A stretch of DNA of 64,000 bases from Microbacterium hydrocarbonoxydans (GTDB lineage: Bacteria > Actinomycetota > Actinomycetes > Actinomycetales > Microbacteriaceae). Shown piece after piece: positions 17,270 through 27,895 of this stretch. Position 1 is the first letter of the stretch. Each line of letters opens with the position of its first letter. A program made the translations under genes and the position numbers. The notes beneath the pieces were generated by a model. It searched no databases. It was given only the letters and a program-made list of their open reading frames with translations, and was not told the origin of the DNA. The stretch lies in contig NZ_JAMBOY010000007.1 in NCBI RefSeq assembly GCF_023715885.1, forward strand, positions 95,259 through 159,258, read 5' to 3'.

Positions 17270-18216
17270 GACTGCCACCTCGCTGCTCGGCGCTGAATGA
17301 GCGAGTAGAGGGCCATGACGACTCCGACGACGACGATCATGCCGAGAGCGAGTGCTCCGGCGAGGTTCTCGCGACCGAGCACGGTCTCGCTCGTGAGCGC
17401 GGTCCGGATCTGCAGCGGCACGATCTGCGACCCCTGGCTCGCGAGCGCAGCGGCGGTGGCGTACGAAGAGAACGCGTTCGCGAACAGCAGCAGCAGGCTC
17501 GCGAGGAACGACGGAGCGAGCACGGGGATGCCGACGCGCAGCCAGAAGCTCGATCGAGTGCCGCCCAGGGTGAGGTTCGCCTCGGCCCACTGCGGCTTCA
17601 GCGCCGCGAGGGCCGGCATGAACGTGATGACCATGAGCGGGATCTGAAAGTAGATGTACGGCAGGATGAGGCCCGGCAGCTCGTAGAGCCACGTGCCGTT
17701 CTCGTAGATGTTGATCCCGAACGTGTCCTGGAGGAAGAGCTTCAGCACGCCCTGGATGCCGATCGTCGCGATGAAGGCGAATGCGAGCATGACGCCGCCG
17801 AACTGCGCCAGCACGCCGGCCGCGGCATCCACCGTCGAGCGGACGACGCCCTCGGGGTTCATGCCGAGGAGGGCGTAGCAGACCAGGGCGCCGACGATGG
17901 CGCCGACGACGGCGGTCAGCAGCGACAGCCAGGCGGAGTTCGCGAAGGTCGTGAGGACGACCGGGTCGGCGAGCGCCGAGACGTTCGTCCAGGTGAACTC
18001 GCCGTCTTTCGTGAAGAAGCCGGAGCCGATCGCGAGCACCGTCGGCACGGCCAGGAACAGGAGCACGTACGCGGCGAACGGGACGAGTCCCAGCCAGGCC
18101 GCGGAGGGCGCGGAGCGCGGGGCCCGCGACGACGTCGCAGGCCCCGCGCTGAGCGGAGCGGAGGGGACGGGGGCGGATGCCGAAGCATCCGCCCCCGCTG
18201 CGATGGCAGTGGTCAC
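17266..18216 (-). CDS. ABC importer permease, first subunit (PotB-like)
   Basis: 316 residues from GTG 18216. A Pro/Ala/Ser-rich N-terminal tail (~45 residues) precedes six membrane segments starting LGLVPFAAYVLLFLAVPTVL. The EAA-like loop is about NLTLGGTRSSFWLRVGIPVLAPSF. The start GTG overlaps the solute-binding protein stop (GTGA), so the entire operon SBP-permease-permease-ATPase is coupled. Confidence 0.91.
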   Translation of the reverse strand: MTTAIAAGADASASAPVPSAPLSAGPATSSRAPRSAPSAAWLGLVPFAAYVLLFLAVPTVLAIGSGFFTKDGEFTWTNVSALADPVVLTTFANSAWLSLLTAVVGAIVGALVCYALLGMNPEGVVRSTVDAAAGVLAQFGGVMLAFAFIATIGIQGVLKLFLQDTFGINIYENGTWLYELPGLILPYIYFQIPLMVITFMPALAALKPQWAEANLTLGGTRSSFWLRVGIPVLAPSFLASLLLLFANAFSSYATAAALASQGSQIVPLQIRTALTSETVLGRENLAGALALGMIVVVGVVMALYSLIQRRAARWQS

Positions 18217-19358
18217 TGGACCGCCGCTGCCCACTTCTCGCCGAGCAGCGTGCCGGCGTTCGTCGACTGCTCCTCCGTGGGGACGACCGTCTCGGCCGGC
18301 ACCTCGGGAAGGGCAGCGGCGAGGTCGGCGTCGATCGTGCCGGCCTCGGTCATGGCGTCCATGCGGGCCGGGCGTGCGCCGCCGCCGAGCCACAGGTTCT
18401 GCACCTCGTCGCTGTACAGGAACTCCTGCCACAGGCGGGCGGCGGCCGGGTGCGGCGCGTCGACGTTCACAGCCTGGTTGTAGTACCCGGCGTAGCCGGT
18501 GCCGTCGAAGACGACGACCTTCCAGTCCTTGTTGTCGGCGACGTGGGTCGCGTTGAGGTAGTCCCAGTCGAAGACGACGGGGGTCTCGCCGCTCGCGATC
18601 GTCGCCGTGGTCACGTCGACCTTGAGCAGGTTGCCGGCCTTCTGGAGCTCCGAGAAGAAGTCGATGCCCGGCTGGTAGTCGTCGAGCGTGCCGTCGGACT
18701 GCACCGTCGCGAGGCCGACGGCCGCGAAGGCGGCACCCGCCTGCGTCGGGTCGCCGTTGATCGCGACAGCGCCCTTGTAGTCGGCGCCGAGCAGGTCGTC
18801 GAGCGAGTCGGGCGAGGGGAACTTCGAGGAGTCGTAGCCGATCGACATGTACCCGCCGTAGTCCCCGACGAACAGGCCGCTGGGCTCCTTGAGTGCATCG
18901 GGGATGTCGTCCCACGTCTGCACCTTGTAAGGAGCGAAGTGGTCGGTGTTCTGCAGGGCGACCGTCAGACCGAGGTCGAACACGTCGGGAGCGGTGTCGA
19001 GGCCCTTGTTGGTCTCGGCGGCCTGGATCTCCTCAGCGCTGGAGACGTCGGGCGAGGCCTCGTTGACCGTGATCTCGGGGTACTTCTCCATGAACAGATC
19101 GATGATCTCGCCGTAGTTCGCCCAGTCGCGGGGCAGGGCGATGACGTTGAGCTGCCCCTCCGCCTTGGCCGCCTCCTCGAGATCGGCGAAGGTGCCGAAG
19201 TCCTCGACGGACGTGGCGGTGGCGGCGTCGACGGATCCGTCGCCCGAGCCGGAGCCTGCGGCGTCGGCCGCGCCGGAGCAGGCGGTCAGGGCGAGGGCGG
19301 CCGTGGTGACCAGGGCGAGGCCGGCGCCGATGCGGGCGCGGCGGGTGATGCGAGACAT
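18213..19358 (-). CDS. ABC importer substrate-binding lipoprotein (Fe3+/polyamine/phosphonate class)
   Basis: 381 residues. Signal peptide with lipobox ALTAC, then a type II periplasmic-binding fold of the SBP_bac_1/6/8 class (GQLNVIALPRDWANYGEIIDLFMEKYP, DVFDLGLTVALQNTDHFAPY). The neighbours are of the spermidine/Fe3+/2-aminoethylphosphonate class, and the ligand cannot be fixed; the tyrosine cluster of Fe3+ binders is not clear. ATG 19358 is chosen because GAGAGGA lies five bases before it and the signal peptide starts there; the longer frame upstream is Cys/Pro-rich and not a signal sequence. Confidence 0.88.
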   Translation of the reverse strand: MSRITRRARIGAGLALVTTAALALTACSGAADAAGSGSGDGSVDAATATSVEDFGTFADLEEAAKAEGQLNVIALPRDWANYGEIIDLFMEKYPEITVNEASPDVSSAEEIQAAETNKGLDTAPDVFDLGLTVALQNTDHFAPYKVQTWDDIPDALKEPSGLFVGDYGGYMSIGYDSSKFPSPDSLDDLLGADYKGAVAINGDPTQAGAAFAAVGLATVQSDGTLDDYQPGIDFFSELQKAGNLLKVDVTTATIASGETPVVFDWDYLNATHVADNKDWKVVVFDGTGYAGYYNQAVNVDAPHPAAARLWQEFLYSDEVQNLWLGGGARPARMDAMTEAGTIDADLAAALPEVPAETVVPTEEQSTNAGTLLGEKWAAAVQ

Positions 19359-19462
19359 GGGTGTCCTCTCGGTGTCCGGCGCTGTGTGCCGGTATTCGGA
19401 TTGCGAGAGGAAACTACGGCTCCCACGTTGCCGATCGGGCGGGGTCGGGTGAACGGCCGGTG

Positions 19463-19484
19463 ACCGGATCGTGGCCGATCCGGT
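19463..19484. promoter_or_regulatory. inverted repeat in the gap between the SBP and TSUP genes
   Basis: ACCGGATC (19463-19470) and GATCCGGT (19477-19484) are perfect arms around six bases. It lies in a 240-base region between divergent genes that otherwise shows no clear signal. It may be an operator; no regulator is adjacent. Confidence 0.35.
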
Positions 19485-19598
19485 GCGGAGCGACGCCTCG
19501 TCGGGACAGCTGTGCGCAGGGGTGCAGGATGCCGTGGCCGGGCCACTCGTCACGGGTGGCGTCGCTGCCGCGACCGCACGGTCTGACATCCTGGAGGG

Positions 19599-20426
19599 AT
19601 GGACATCGGCAGTGTGCTCGGGCTGGAGCAGCTCACCTGGGGCACGCTGATCCTCGTGATCGTCGCGGCTTTCGCGGCCGGGTGGATCGACGCCGTCGTG
19701 GGCGGCGGAGGGCTGCTGCAGCTCCCCGCATTGCTGCTCATCCCCGGGATCTCACCGATCCAGGCCCTTGCGACGAACAAGCTCGCCTCGGTGTTCGGCA
19801 CGGCGACGAGCAGCGTGACGTACTACCGACGAGCGAGACCCGATATCCGCACGGCGCTGCCCATGGCTGCGATCGCGCTCGCCGGGTCGTTCGGCGGCGC
19901 GGCGGTCGCCACTGTGCTGCCGGCAGCGGCGTTCAAGCCCATCATCGTCGTCGCGCTGCTCGCGGTCGCGCTGTTCACGGCGTTCCGCCCGCAGATGGGG
20001 GCGGCCACGAAGCTCCGGTTCTCCGGGCACAGGCACCACATCATGGCGGGGATGGCCGGACTCGTGATCGGGTTCTACGACGGGCTCATCGGGCCGGGGA
20101 CGGGGACGTTCCTCGTGATCTCACTCGTCGCGCTGCTCGGCTACGACTTCCTCCAGGCGAGTGCGAAGGCGAAGATCGTCAACCTCGCCACGAACACCGG
20201 GGCACTGCTGCTCTTCATCCCCCACGGTGCCGTGCTGTGGCTGCTCGGCGGCATCCTCGCGATCGCGAACGTCGCGGGCAGTTATCTGGGATCGCGGATG
20301 GCGATCTCGCGCGGCGCGACGTTCATCCGCGTCGTGTTCCTTCTCGTGGTCGTCGCGCTCATCGCGAAGCTCGGCGTCGATGTGTGGAACGAGAACATCG
20401 TTCCCGCGATGGCCGCCATGCGCTGA
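19599..20426 (+). CDS. TSUP/TauE-SafE family membrane transporter
   Basis: 275 residues with about eight membrane segments arranged as two halves. Family signatures are AGWIDAVVGGGGLLQLPALLL in the first half and FYDGLIGPGTGTFLVISLVALLGYD in the second. TSUP proteins move sulfite, sulfonates, thiosulfate or related anions, and some are uncharacterised; substrate not assignable. GGAGGG abuts the ATG, and CATCCT lies six bases upstream. The gene converges on aspS across a repeat element. Confidence 0.9.
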   Translation: MDIGSVLGLEQLTWGTLILVIVAAFAAGWIDAVVGGGGLLQLPALLLIPGISPIQALATNKLASVFGTATSSVTYYRRARPDIRTALPMAAIALAGSFGGAAVATVLPAAAFKPIIVVALLAVALFTAFRPQMGAATKLRFSGHRHHIMAGMAGLVIGFYDGLIGPGTGTFLVISLVALLGYDFLQASAKAKIVNLATNTGALLLFIPHGAVLWLLGGILAIANVAGSYLGSRMAISRGATFIRVVFLLVVVALIAKLGVDVWNENIVPAMAAMR

Positions 20427-20438
20427 GGGGCCGGATCC

Positions 20439-20567
20439 CGGTCGTTGAGCGAGGAGCGCAGCGACGAGACGAAACGCGGTGAGTCGCACAGAGCGTCTCA
20501 CCGCGTTTCGTCTCGCGGAGACCCGCACTGAGCGAGCGAAGCGAGTCGAAGTGTCGCTCAACGACCG
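20439..20567. repeat. 129-bp intergenic repeat with terminal inverted repeats and an internal hairpin
   Basis: The ends are perfect 14-base inverted repeats, CGGTCGTTGAGCGA (20439-20452) and TCGCTCAACGACCG (20554-20567). Inside is a perfect 19-bp stem, 20465-20483 with 20497-20515, around a 13-base loop. It lies between the convergent TSUP and aspS genes and can act as a terminator for both. The left 41 bases (20439-20479) recur exactly at 53529-53569 inside a coding region, and a decayed relative lies at 23490-23530. It has no coding capacity; MITE- or REP-like. Confidence 0.8.
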
Positions 20568-20588
20568 AGGTGGAGCGAGGGCGCCGGG

Positions 20589-22370
20589 TCAGGCCTCGGC
20601 ATCCTCCGGCTCGAAGTCGACGCCCGCCTCGGCACGCTGCTCGGCCGTGATGGGCGCCGGAGCCGCCGTCAGCGGGTCGAAGCCGTTGCCCGACTTCGGG
20701 AAGGCGATGACCTCGCGGATCGACTCCGTCTTCGACAGGTGCTGCAGCACGCGGTCCATGCCGAGCGCGATCCCGCCGTGCGGCGGGGCGCCGAACTTGA
20801 AGGCGTCGAGCAGGAAGCCGAACTGCTCCTCGGCCAGCTCGTCGCTGAGGCCCATGACCTCGAAGACGCGCTTCTGGATGTCCTCGCGGTGGATGCGGAT
20901 CGATCCGCCGCCGAGCTCCGATCCGTTGCACACGATGTCGTACGCGTACGCGAGGGCCGAACCGGGGTCGGTGTCGAAGGTGTCCTCGAACTCGGGCTTC
21001 GGGCCGGTGAACGCGTGGTGCACGGCGGTCCAGGCACCCGCGCCGACGGCCACGTCGCCCGAGGCCACGGCATCCGCCGCCGGCTCGAACATCGGGGCGT
21101 CGACGACCCAGGTGAACGCGAACTCGTCGGGGTTCAGGTAGCCGAGGCGGCGACCGATCTCGACGCGGGCGGCGCCGAGCAGCGCCCGGCTCTCCTTCGT
21201 GGCGCCGGCGGCGAAGAACACGCAGTCTCCGGGCTCGGCGCCGACGAACTCGGCGAGACCGGCCTGCTCGGCCTCGGACAGGTTCTTCGCGGCGGGGCCG
21301 CCGAGCGTTCCGTCCTCGTTGAAGAGCACGTACGCGAGTCCGCGGGCACCGCGCTGCTTGGCCCAGTCCTGCCAGGCGTCGAGCTGCTTGCGGGGCTGGC
21401 TCGCGCCGCCGGGCATGCGCACCGCGCCGACGTACTCGGCCTGGAAGACGCGGAAGGGCGTCTCGGCGAAGTACGCGGTCGCCTCGACGAGCTCGAGGTC
21501 GAAGCGCAGATCGGGCTTGTCCGAGCCGTACTTCGACATCGCCTCGGCGTAGGTCATGCGCGGCAGCGGGGTCTGCACCTCCACGCCGATCGTCTTCCAC
21601 ATGGCGACGACCAGGCGCTCCATGAGCGCGATCACGTCTTCCTGCTCGACGAAGCTCATCTCGATGTCGAGCTGGGTGAACTCCGGCTGGCGGTCGGCGC
21701 GGAAGTCCTCGTCGCGGTAGCAGCGGGCGATCTGGAAGTACTTCTCCACACCGCCGACCATGAGCAGCTGCTTGAACAGCTGCGGCGACTGCGGCAGGGC
21801 GTACCAGCTACCGGGGTGCAGGCGTGCGGGCACGACGAAGTCGCGGGCCCCCTCGGGGGTCGAGCGCGTGAGGGTCGGGGTCTCCACCTCGGTGAAGTCC
21901 TCGGCGTGCAGCACGTCGCGGATCGCCTTGTAGACGTCCGAGCGCAGACGCAGGGCGGATGCCGCGGCAGGGCGCCGCAGGTCGAGATAGCGGTACTTGA
22001 GGCGCGCCTCCTCGCCGACGTTCTCGGTCTCGGCGAGCGCCGTCGACACCTGGAAGGGCAGGGGAGCGGACTCGTTGAGCACGACGACGTCGGTGGCGAT
22101 GACCTCGATCTCGCCGGTCGGCAGGTTCGGGTTCTCGTTGCCGTCGGGGCGGCGGGACACCTCGCCCGTCACCTGGAGCACGAACTCGTTGCGCAGCGGG
22201 TGCGCCACCTCCTCGTCGCGTATCACGACCTGGGCGATGCCCGATGCGTCCCGCAGATCGATGAACGCGACTCCTCCGTGATCACGGCGGCGATCCACCC
22301 ACCCGGTGAGGGTGACGGTCTGGCCGATGTGCTCGGCTCGCAGGGAGCCGGCGGAGTGAGTGCGAAGCAC
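20589..22370 (-). CDS. aspS: aspartyl-tRNA synthetase
   Basis: 593 residues, bacterial-type class II synthetase. An N-terminal OB-fold anticodon domain (about 1-110, [22 protein letters not shown]), motif 2 ([23 protein letters not shown]), an inserted GAD domain (about 290-410), and motif 3 ([14 protein letters not shown]) are all present. Bacterial AspRS of organisms with the amidotransferase GatCAB is commonly non-discriminating and also charges tRNA-Asn; this gene alone cannot decide that. The GTG start at 22370 has an SD (AGGAGG) that lies in a short hairpin. Confidence 0.96.
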   Translation of the reverse strand: MLRTHSAGSLRAEHIGQTVTLTGWVDRRRDHGGVAFIDLRDASGIAQVVIRDEEVAHPLRNEFVLQVTGEVSRRPDGNENPNLPTGEIEVIATDVVVLNESAPLPFQVSTALAETENVGEEARLKYRYLDLRRPAAASALRLRSDVYKAIRDVLHAEDFTEVETPTLTRSTPEGARDFVVPARLHPGSWYALPQSPQLFKQLLMVGGVEKYFQIARCYRDEDFRADRQPEFTQLDIEMSFVEQEDVIALMERLVVAMWKTIGVEVQTPLPRMTYAEAMSKYGSDKPDLRFDLELVEATAYFAETPFRVFQAEYVGAVRMPGGASQPRKQLDAWQDWAKQRGARGLAYVLFNEDGTLGGPAAKNLSEAEQAGLAEFVGAEPGDCVFFAAGATKESRALLGAARVEIGRRLGYLNPDEFAFTWVVDAPMFEPAADAVASGDVAVGAGAWTAVHHAFTGPKPEFEDTFDTDPGSALAYAYDIVCNGSELGGGSIRIHREDIQKRVFEVMGLSDELAEEQFGFLLDAFKFGAPPHGGIALGMDRVLQHLSKTESIREVIAFPKSGNGFDPLTAAPAPITAEQRAEAGVDFEPEDAEA

Positions 22371-22383
22371 GGAGGATTCCTCC
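22371..22383 (-). promoter_or_regulatory. SD-sequestering hairpin before aspS
   Basis: GGAGGATTCCTCC is a perfect palindrome that directly abuts the aspS GTG. In the mRNA (read on the minus strand) the SD GGAGG pairs with CCTCC over a three-base loop. The ribosome site is therefore base-paired unless opened. Confidence 0.5.
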
Positions 22384-22486
22384 TGATCTGGGGGATGCTG
22401 AACCCGCCCATTCTACGTGGGGAGCCGTCGCCTCCCCGGCCCGTGGCATATCGGTCAGTAGGATCGCCTCGACAGAAAGGCGCACC

Positions 22487-22861
22487 ATGGACTCCAACGG
22501 CATCTCCGACCTGTACGCATCGATCTTCTCGGGGACCACGGGCCTCATCGCCCTCGTCTTCTACATCCTGGTCGTCATCGGGCTCTGGAAGGTGTTCACG
22601 AAGGCCGGGTACCCCGGCATCCTCGCGATCATCCCGATCGTCAACGTCGTCTTCCTCGTCAAGATCGCCGGGATGTCGGGGTGGTTGGCGCTGCTCTACC
22701 TGATCCCTGTCGTCGGGTTCATCTTCGGCATCGTCGTGGCGATCAAGCTCGGCGAGCGCTTCGGCAAGGGCGGACTGTTCTCGTTCTTCCTGCTCTTCGT
22801 GTTCCCCTACATCGGCTACCTGATCCTGGGCTTCGGCGACTCGCGCTACAGCAAGGCCTGA
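22487..22861 (+). CDS. DUF5684-type small membrane protein
   Basis: 124 residues with four predicted membrane segments: an N-terminal helix (ALVFYILVVIGLWKVF), then a short loop with GYPGILAIIPIVNVVFLVKIAG, then GWLALLYLIPVVGFIFGIVVAIKLGERFGKG and a C-terminal LFVFPYIGYLILGFGDSRY. This matches the DUF5684 family, unknown function, often near signal peptidases. SD AGAAAGG before the ATG. It is followed one base later by the histidine phosphatase gene, so the two are co-transcribed. Confidence 0.85.
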   Translation: MDSNGISDLYASIFSGTTGLIALVFYILVVIGLWKVFTKAGYPGILAIIPIVNVVFLVKIAGMSGWLALLYLIPVVGFIFGIVVAIKLGERFGKGGLFSFFLLFVFPYIGYLILGFGDSRYSKA

Positions 22862-22862
22862 C

Positions 22863-23492
22863 ATGCCGGCCTCGCGACTGCATCTCGTCCGTCACGGTGA
22901 GGTGCACAATCCGCGCCGCGTGCTCTACGGTCGGCTCCCCGATTACCACCTGAGCCGCGCCGGGCGACGGATGGCGGGTGCCGCGGCGGAGTATGTCGCC
23001 GGCCTCGACCGTCCGGTGAGCGGACTGTTCTGCTCGCCGCTCGAGCGCACTCAGGAATCGGCCGAGCCCTTCACCGAGCGCTTCGACCTCGTGCCCGAGA
23101 TCGACGTGCGCCTCATCGAGCCGACGAACGTGTTCGAGGGCACGCAGATGAAGCGATCCCTGCTGAATCCGCTGAACTGGTGGCACCTCAGGCAGCCGTC
23201 GCTGCCGAGTTGGGGAGAGCCGTACGCGTCGATCGCGGAGCGGATGACAGGACTCATGGCCGAGGCTTGGAACGCCGCCGACGGGGGAGACCTCGTGATG
23301 GTGTCGCACCAGGCGCCGATCTGGATCACGCACCTCCGCGTGGCGGGTCTGCCGCTGCGTCACGACCCCCGCACCCGGCGCTGCGCGCTGTCGAGCGTCA
23401 CGTCGTTCGAACTGGTCGGCGACGTGTGGCGCGAGGTCGCGTACGCCGAGCCCGCCGCGACGGGAGGCGCGGTCGACGTCGGCGCGGTCTGA
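22863..23492 (+). CDS. histidine phosphatase family protein (phosphoglycerate-mutase fold)
   Basis: 209 residues. Catalytic RHG motif in LHLVRHGEVHNP (H11 the phospho-acceptor), and the downstream partner in LVMVSHQAPIWITHLRV. The broad-specificity histidine phosphatase branch, such as CobC/GpmB-like proteins; the substrate is not determined. It begins one base after the previous stop and shows no own promoter. Confidence 0.9.
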   Translation: MPASRLHLVRHGEVHNPRRVLYGRLPDYHLSRAGRRMAGAAAEYVAGLDRPVSGLFCSPLERTQESAEPFTERFDLVPEIDVRLIEPTNVFEGTQMKRSLLNPLNWWHLRQPSLPSWGEPYASIAERMTGLMAEAWNAADGGDLVMVSHQAPIWITHLRVAGLPLRHDPRTRRCALSSVTSFELVGDVWREVAYAEPAATGGAVDVGAV

Positions 23493-23530
23493 GCGACAGT
23501 CACCGCGTTTCGCCTCGCTCCGCTCGCTCA
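23490..23530. repeat. decayed relative of the 129-bp intergenic repeat
   Basis: TGAGCGA (23490-23496) and TCGCTCA (23524-23530) are inverted ends, and the interior CACCGCGTTTCG (23501-23512) matches the inner stem of the element at 20439-20567. Much of the rest is missing or changed. It begins on the stop codon of the phosphatase gene and may help end the transcript. Confidence 0.55.
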
Positions 23531-23600
23531 GCACCCCGCCACGCTCCGCAGCCCCACCTACCCGGCCGACGCATAGGAACCCGCGCGTAAACTGGGAATC

Positions 23601-24251
23601 GTGCCACTCGCCTCGACGGTTCGTCCGATCCGCAGCGGCCGCCCCTCCCGCATCCGGTCCTCTCGCCGTGCGGTCGGAGTCGCGCTCGCCGCGGTGCTCG
23701 CCATCAGCTTGAGCGCGTGCGCTCCCGACGCGGTCAGCGACTCCTTCCTCAGCGGAGACAACACCGGCTACGTGGCCGCCGATGGCGCGATCGTCGAGAT
23801 CCCTGTCACAGAGCGCGGTGAGCCCGTATCCTTCGGCGGCGTCACCGAGGACGGCGAGAAGTTCGACTCGGTCGACATCGCGGGCAAGGTCACTGTCGTG
23901 AACTTCTGGTACGCGGGCTGCGCTCCGTGCCGCCTCGAGGCGAAGGACCTCGAGACCGTCTGGCAGGAGCAGGGCGGTGACGGCGTCGCCTTCGTCGGCA
24001 TCAACACCCGCGACCAGCCCGACACCGCCAAGGCGTTCTCGACGGAGTTCGGCGTGACGTACCCGAGCCTCATCGACGTCGACACCGCCGAGGCCAAGCT
24101 CGCCTTCGCCGAGGCCGTGCCGATCCAGGCGACCCCGACGACTCTCGTGCTCGACAAGCAGGGCCGTGTCGCCGCGAAGATCATCGGTCCGATCGACGGC
24201 ACCTCCGTCCTCTCGACGCTCGTCAAGGACGCGCTGGCGGAGGACTCGTGA
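23601..24251 (+). CDS. TlpA/ResA-type thiol-disulfide oxidoreductase, lipoprotein
   Basis: 216 residues. Basic N-region, hydrophobic core and lipobox SLSAC with lipidated C40, then a thioredoxin-like domain: FWYAGCAPCR with C107 and C110, and cis-Pro in IQATPTTLVLDKQG. It reduces apocytochrome c thiols outside the membrane for haem attachment (System II). GTG 23601 is preceded seven bases upstream by TAAACT, so it is probably leaderless. First gene of the cytochrome c biogenesis operon. Confidence 0.91.
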   Translation: MPLASTVRPIRSGRPSRIRSSRRAVGVALAAVLAISLSACAPDAVSDSFLSGDNTGYVAADGAIVEIPVTERGEPVSFGGVTEDGEKFDSVDIAGKVTVVNFWYAGCAPCRLEAKDLETVWQEQGGDGVAFVGINTRDQPDTAKAFSTEFGVTYPSLIDVDTAEAKLAFAEAVPIQATPTTLVLDKQGRVAAKIIGPIDGTSVLSTLVKDALAEDS

Positions 24252-24267
24252 GCCCGGCGGGTGCGCC

Positions 24268-25026
24268 GTGAGCCCCGAAGTCATCATCAACTCGGGCGCA
24301 CTCTGGTTGGCGATCCCCGTGGCGATGCTCGCGGGGCTCATCTCTTTCCTGTCGCCGTGCGTGCTTCCGCTCGTGCCTGGTTACCTCGGTTTCCTCGGGG
24401 GCGCCGTGTCGCCCCGCCCCGTGAGCGGTGCGCAGCAGGTCGCCCCGGGTCGCGGCCGACTCGTCCTCGGCGTGCTGCTGTTCATCCTCGGCTTCAGCGT
24501 CGTGTTCGTCGCCCTCACCGCACTCGGCGGCGCCGCGAACGTCTTCCTGATCCGCTGGGGCGACCTCGTCACCCGCATCCTGGGCGCCGTCGTGATCCTC
24601 ATGGGACTCGTGTTCCTCGGCCTGTTCGGATTCGCCCAGCGCGAGCTCCGCCTCCATGTCGACTCGAAGTACGGCGTGATCGGCGCACCGCTGCTCGGCA
24701 TCGCGTTGGGCATCGGGTGGGCGCCGTGCCTCGGCCCCACGCTCACGGCGATCTTCGCGCTCTCCTTCAATGCCGGAGATCCGGTGCGCGCCGGGTTCCT
24801 CGGTCTCGCGTACTCGCTGGGACTCGGCATCCCGTTCCTGCTCGTCGCCCTCGGGTTCGGCTGGGCGACCAAGACCATCGGCTTCCTGCGCCGGCACATC
24901 CGCGTCGTGAACATCATCGGCGGCGTGCTGCTGATCCTGCTCGGCGTGCTGATGGTGACCGGGCTGTGGACCGACATCATGTCCCGACTCCAGGCGGTGA
25001 TGAGCAGTGTCTTCCTCCCGCTCTGA
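24268..25026 (+). CDS. ccdA: CcdA-type disulfide-relay membrane protein
   Basis: 252 residues from GTG 24268, six membrane segments in two halves. The redox cysteines are C31 (ISFLSPCVLPLVPGYLGF) and C154 (GIGWAPCLGPTLTAIF), each in the Pro-Cys context of the family. It passes electrons from cytosolic thioredoxin across the membrane to the TlpA protein encoded just before. The longer open frame upstream is out of context. Confidence 0.93.
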   Translation: MSPEVIINSGALWLAIPVAMLAGLISFLSPCVLPLVPGYLGFLGGAVSPRPVSGAQQVAPGRGRLVLGVLLFILGFSVVFVALTALGGAANVFLIRWGDLVTRILGAVVILMGLVFLGLFGFAQRELRLHVDSKYGVIGAPLLGIALGIGWAPCLGPTLTAIFALSFNAGDPVRAGFLGLAYSLGLGIPFLLVALGFGWATKTIGFLRRHIRVVNIIGGVLLILLGVLMVTGLWTDIMSRLQAVMSSVFLPL

Positions 25027-25054
25027 CCAGAAGACGCCGCGACGGAAGGATTCC

Positions 25055-26881
<1,827 letters not shown>

Positions 26882-26885
26882 CACC

Positions 26886-27875
26886 ATGCTCGATCTCGAA
26901 GTGATCTCTCCCGTCCTTCTATGGACGGCGATCGCGATCTATGCGGCGGCCTTCGTGGCCTATGCCTTCGACCTCGCGCGACGCTCGCAGCTCTCCGCCG
27001 ACGCGGCGAGCGTGCGGGAGTTCGAGCTCGTGGGTGCCTCCGCCGCGACGCGGGGCGGAGCAGCCGCGAAGGGCGGCGCTGCGGCATCCGGGTCCGACCC
27101 TGCTCCGAAGCGATTCGTCATGGCGCGCATCGGGACCTCGCTCACGGTGCTCGCGTTCGTCTTCCACCTCGCTGCCACCCTCACCCGCGGCTTCGCCGCC
27201 GGACGTGTGCCGTGGGCGAACCTCTACGAGTTCGCGATGATGGGCACGCTGCTGATCGTCGCCGTCTTCCTCGTCGTGCTGACCCGCGTCGACCTGCGCT
27301 TCCTCGGCACGTTCATGACCGGTCTGGTCGTGATCCTGCTGGGGCTCGCCGCGACGAACTTCTACGTCGAGGTCTCGCCCCTCATGGACCCGCTGAAGAG
27401 CGTGTGGCTCGTCATCCACGTGTTCGTGGCCTCGCTGGGCACGGCGTTCTTCGCCCTGTCGTTCGCGCTCTCGGTGATCCAGCTGATGCAGTCGCGTCGC
27501 GAGCGTCTGATCTCGGAGGGTGCGGAGAAGACCGGCCCCGGATTCCTGCGTACCTTCCCCGGATCGGAGCGCCTCGAGAGCATGGCGTACCGGTTCACGA
27601 TCATCGGCTTCATCCTCTGGACCTTCACCCTCATCGCCGGCTCGATCTGGGCGTACTACGCGTGGAGCCGCTTCTGGGGCTTCGACGTCAAGGAGACCTG
27701 GACGTTCGTGATCTGGGTGCTCTACGCCGGCTACATCCACGCCCGCGCGACCCGCGGCTGGCGGGGCAACCCCTCGGCATGGCTGTCGATCGTCGGCTTC
27801 TCGGCCGTGATCTTCAACTTCACGATCGTCAACGTCTTCTTCAAGGGCCTGCACGCCTACTCGGGCCTGAGCTGA
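26886..27875 (+). CDS. ccsB: cytochrome c biogenesis protein CcsB (ResC)
   Basis: 329 residues, eight membrane segments. The tryptophan-rich haem-handling motif is seen as WAYYAWSRFWGFDVKETWTFVIWVLYAGYIHARATRGW. The histidines flanking it (in VIHVF and in YIHARA) fit the haem-ligand positions. It starts four bases after resB stops. Last gene of the operon. The stop codon forms part of a palindrome with the stop of the convergent gene. Confidence 0.93.
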   Translation: MLDLEVISPVLLWTAIAIYAAAFVAYAFDLARRSQLSADAASVREFELVGASAATRGGAAAKGGAAASGSDPAPKRFVMARIGTSLTVLAFVFHLAATLTRGFAAGRVPWANLYEFAMMGTLLIVAVFLVVLTRVDLRFLGTFMTGLVVILLGLAATNFYVEVSPLMDPLKSVWLVIHVFVASLGTAFFALSFALSVIQLMQSRRERLISEGAEKTGPGFLRTFPGSERLESMAYRFTIIGFILWTFTLIAGSIWAYYAWSRFWGFDVKETWTFVIWVLYAGYIHARATRGWRGNPSAWLSIVGFSAVIFNFTIVNVFFKGLHAYSGLS

Positions 27876-27895
27876 CCCGGGTTCTCGAGGGTCAG
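27872..27895. terminator. bidirectional inverted repeat that includes both stop codons
   Basis: CTGACCC (27872-27878) pairs with GGGTCAG (27889-27895) over ten bases. The left arm contains the ccsB TGA and the right arm the stop of the 2H gene (27892-27894 on the minus strand). The stem is short; terminator function is a guess from position. Confidence 0.4.

Noticed and set aside
20569..22703. Plus-strand 654-codon frame antisense to aspS
   Set aside because: The minus-strand aspS is certain; this frame shows only low-complexity Val/Glu/Arg/Leu sequence.
27873..27894. A special overlap signal of two stop codons
   Set aside because: The two stops form a seven-base inverted repeat, but palindromes with stop codons on both strands are easy to get by chance because TGA/TCA are complementary; kept only as a weak terminator.
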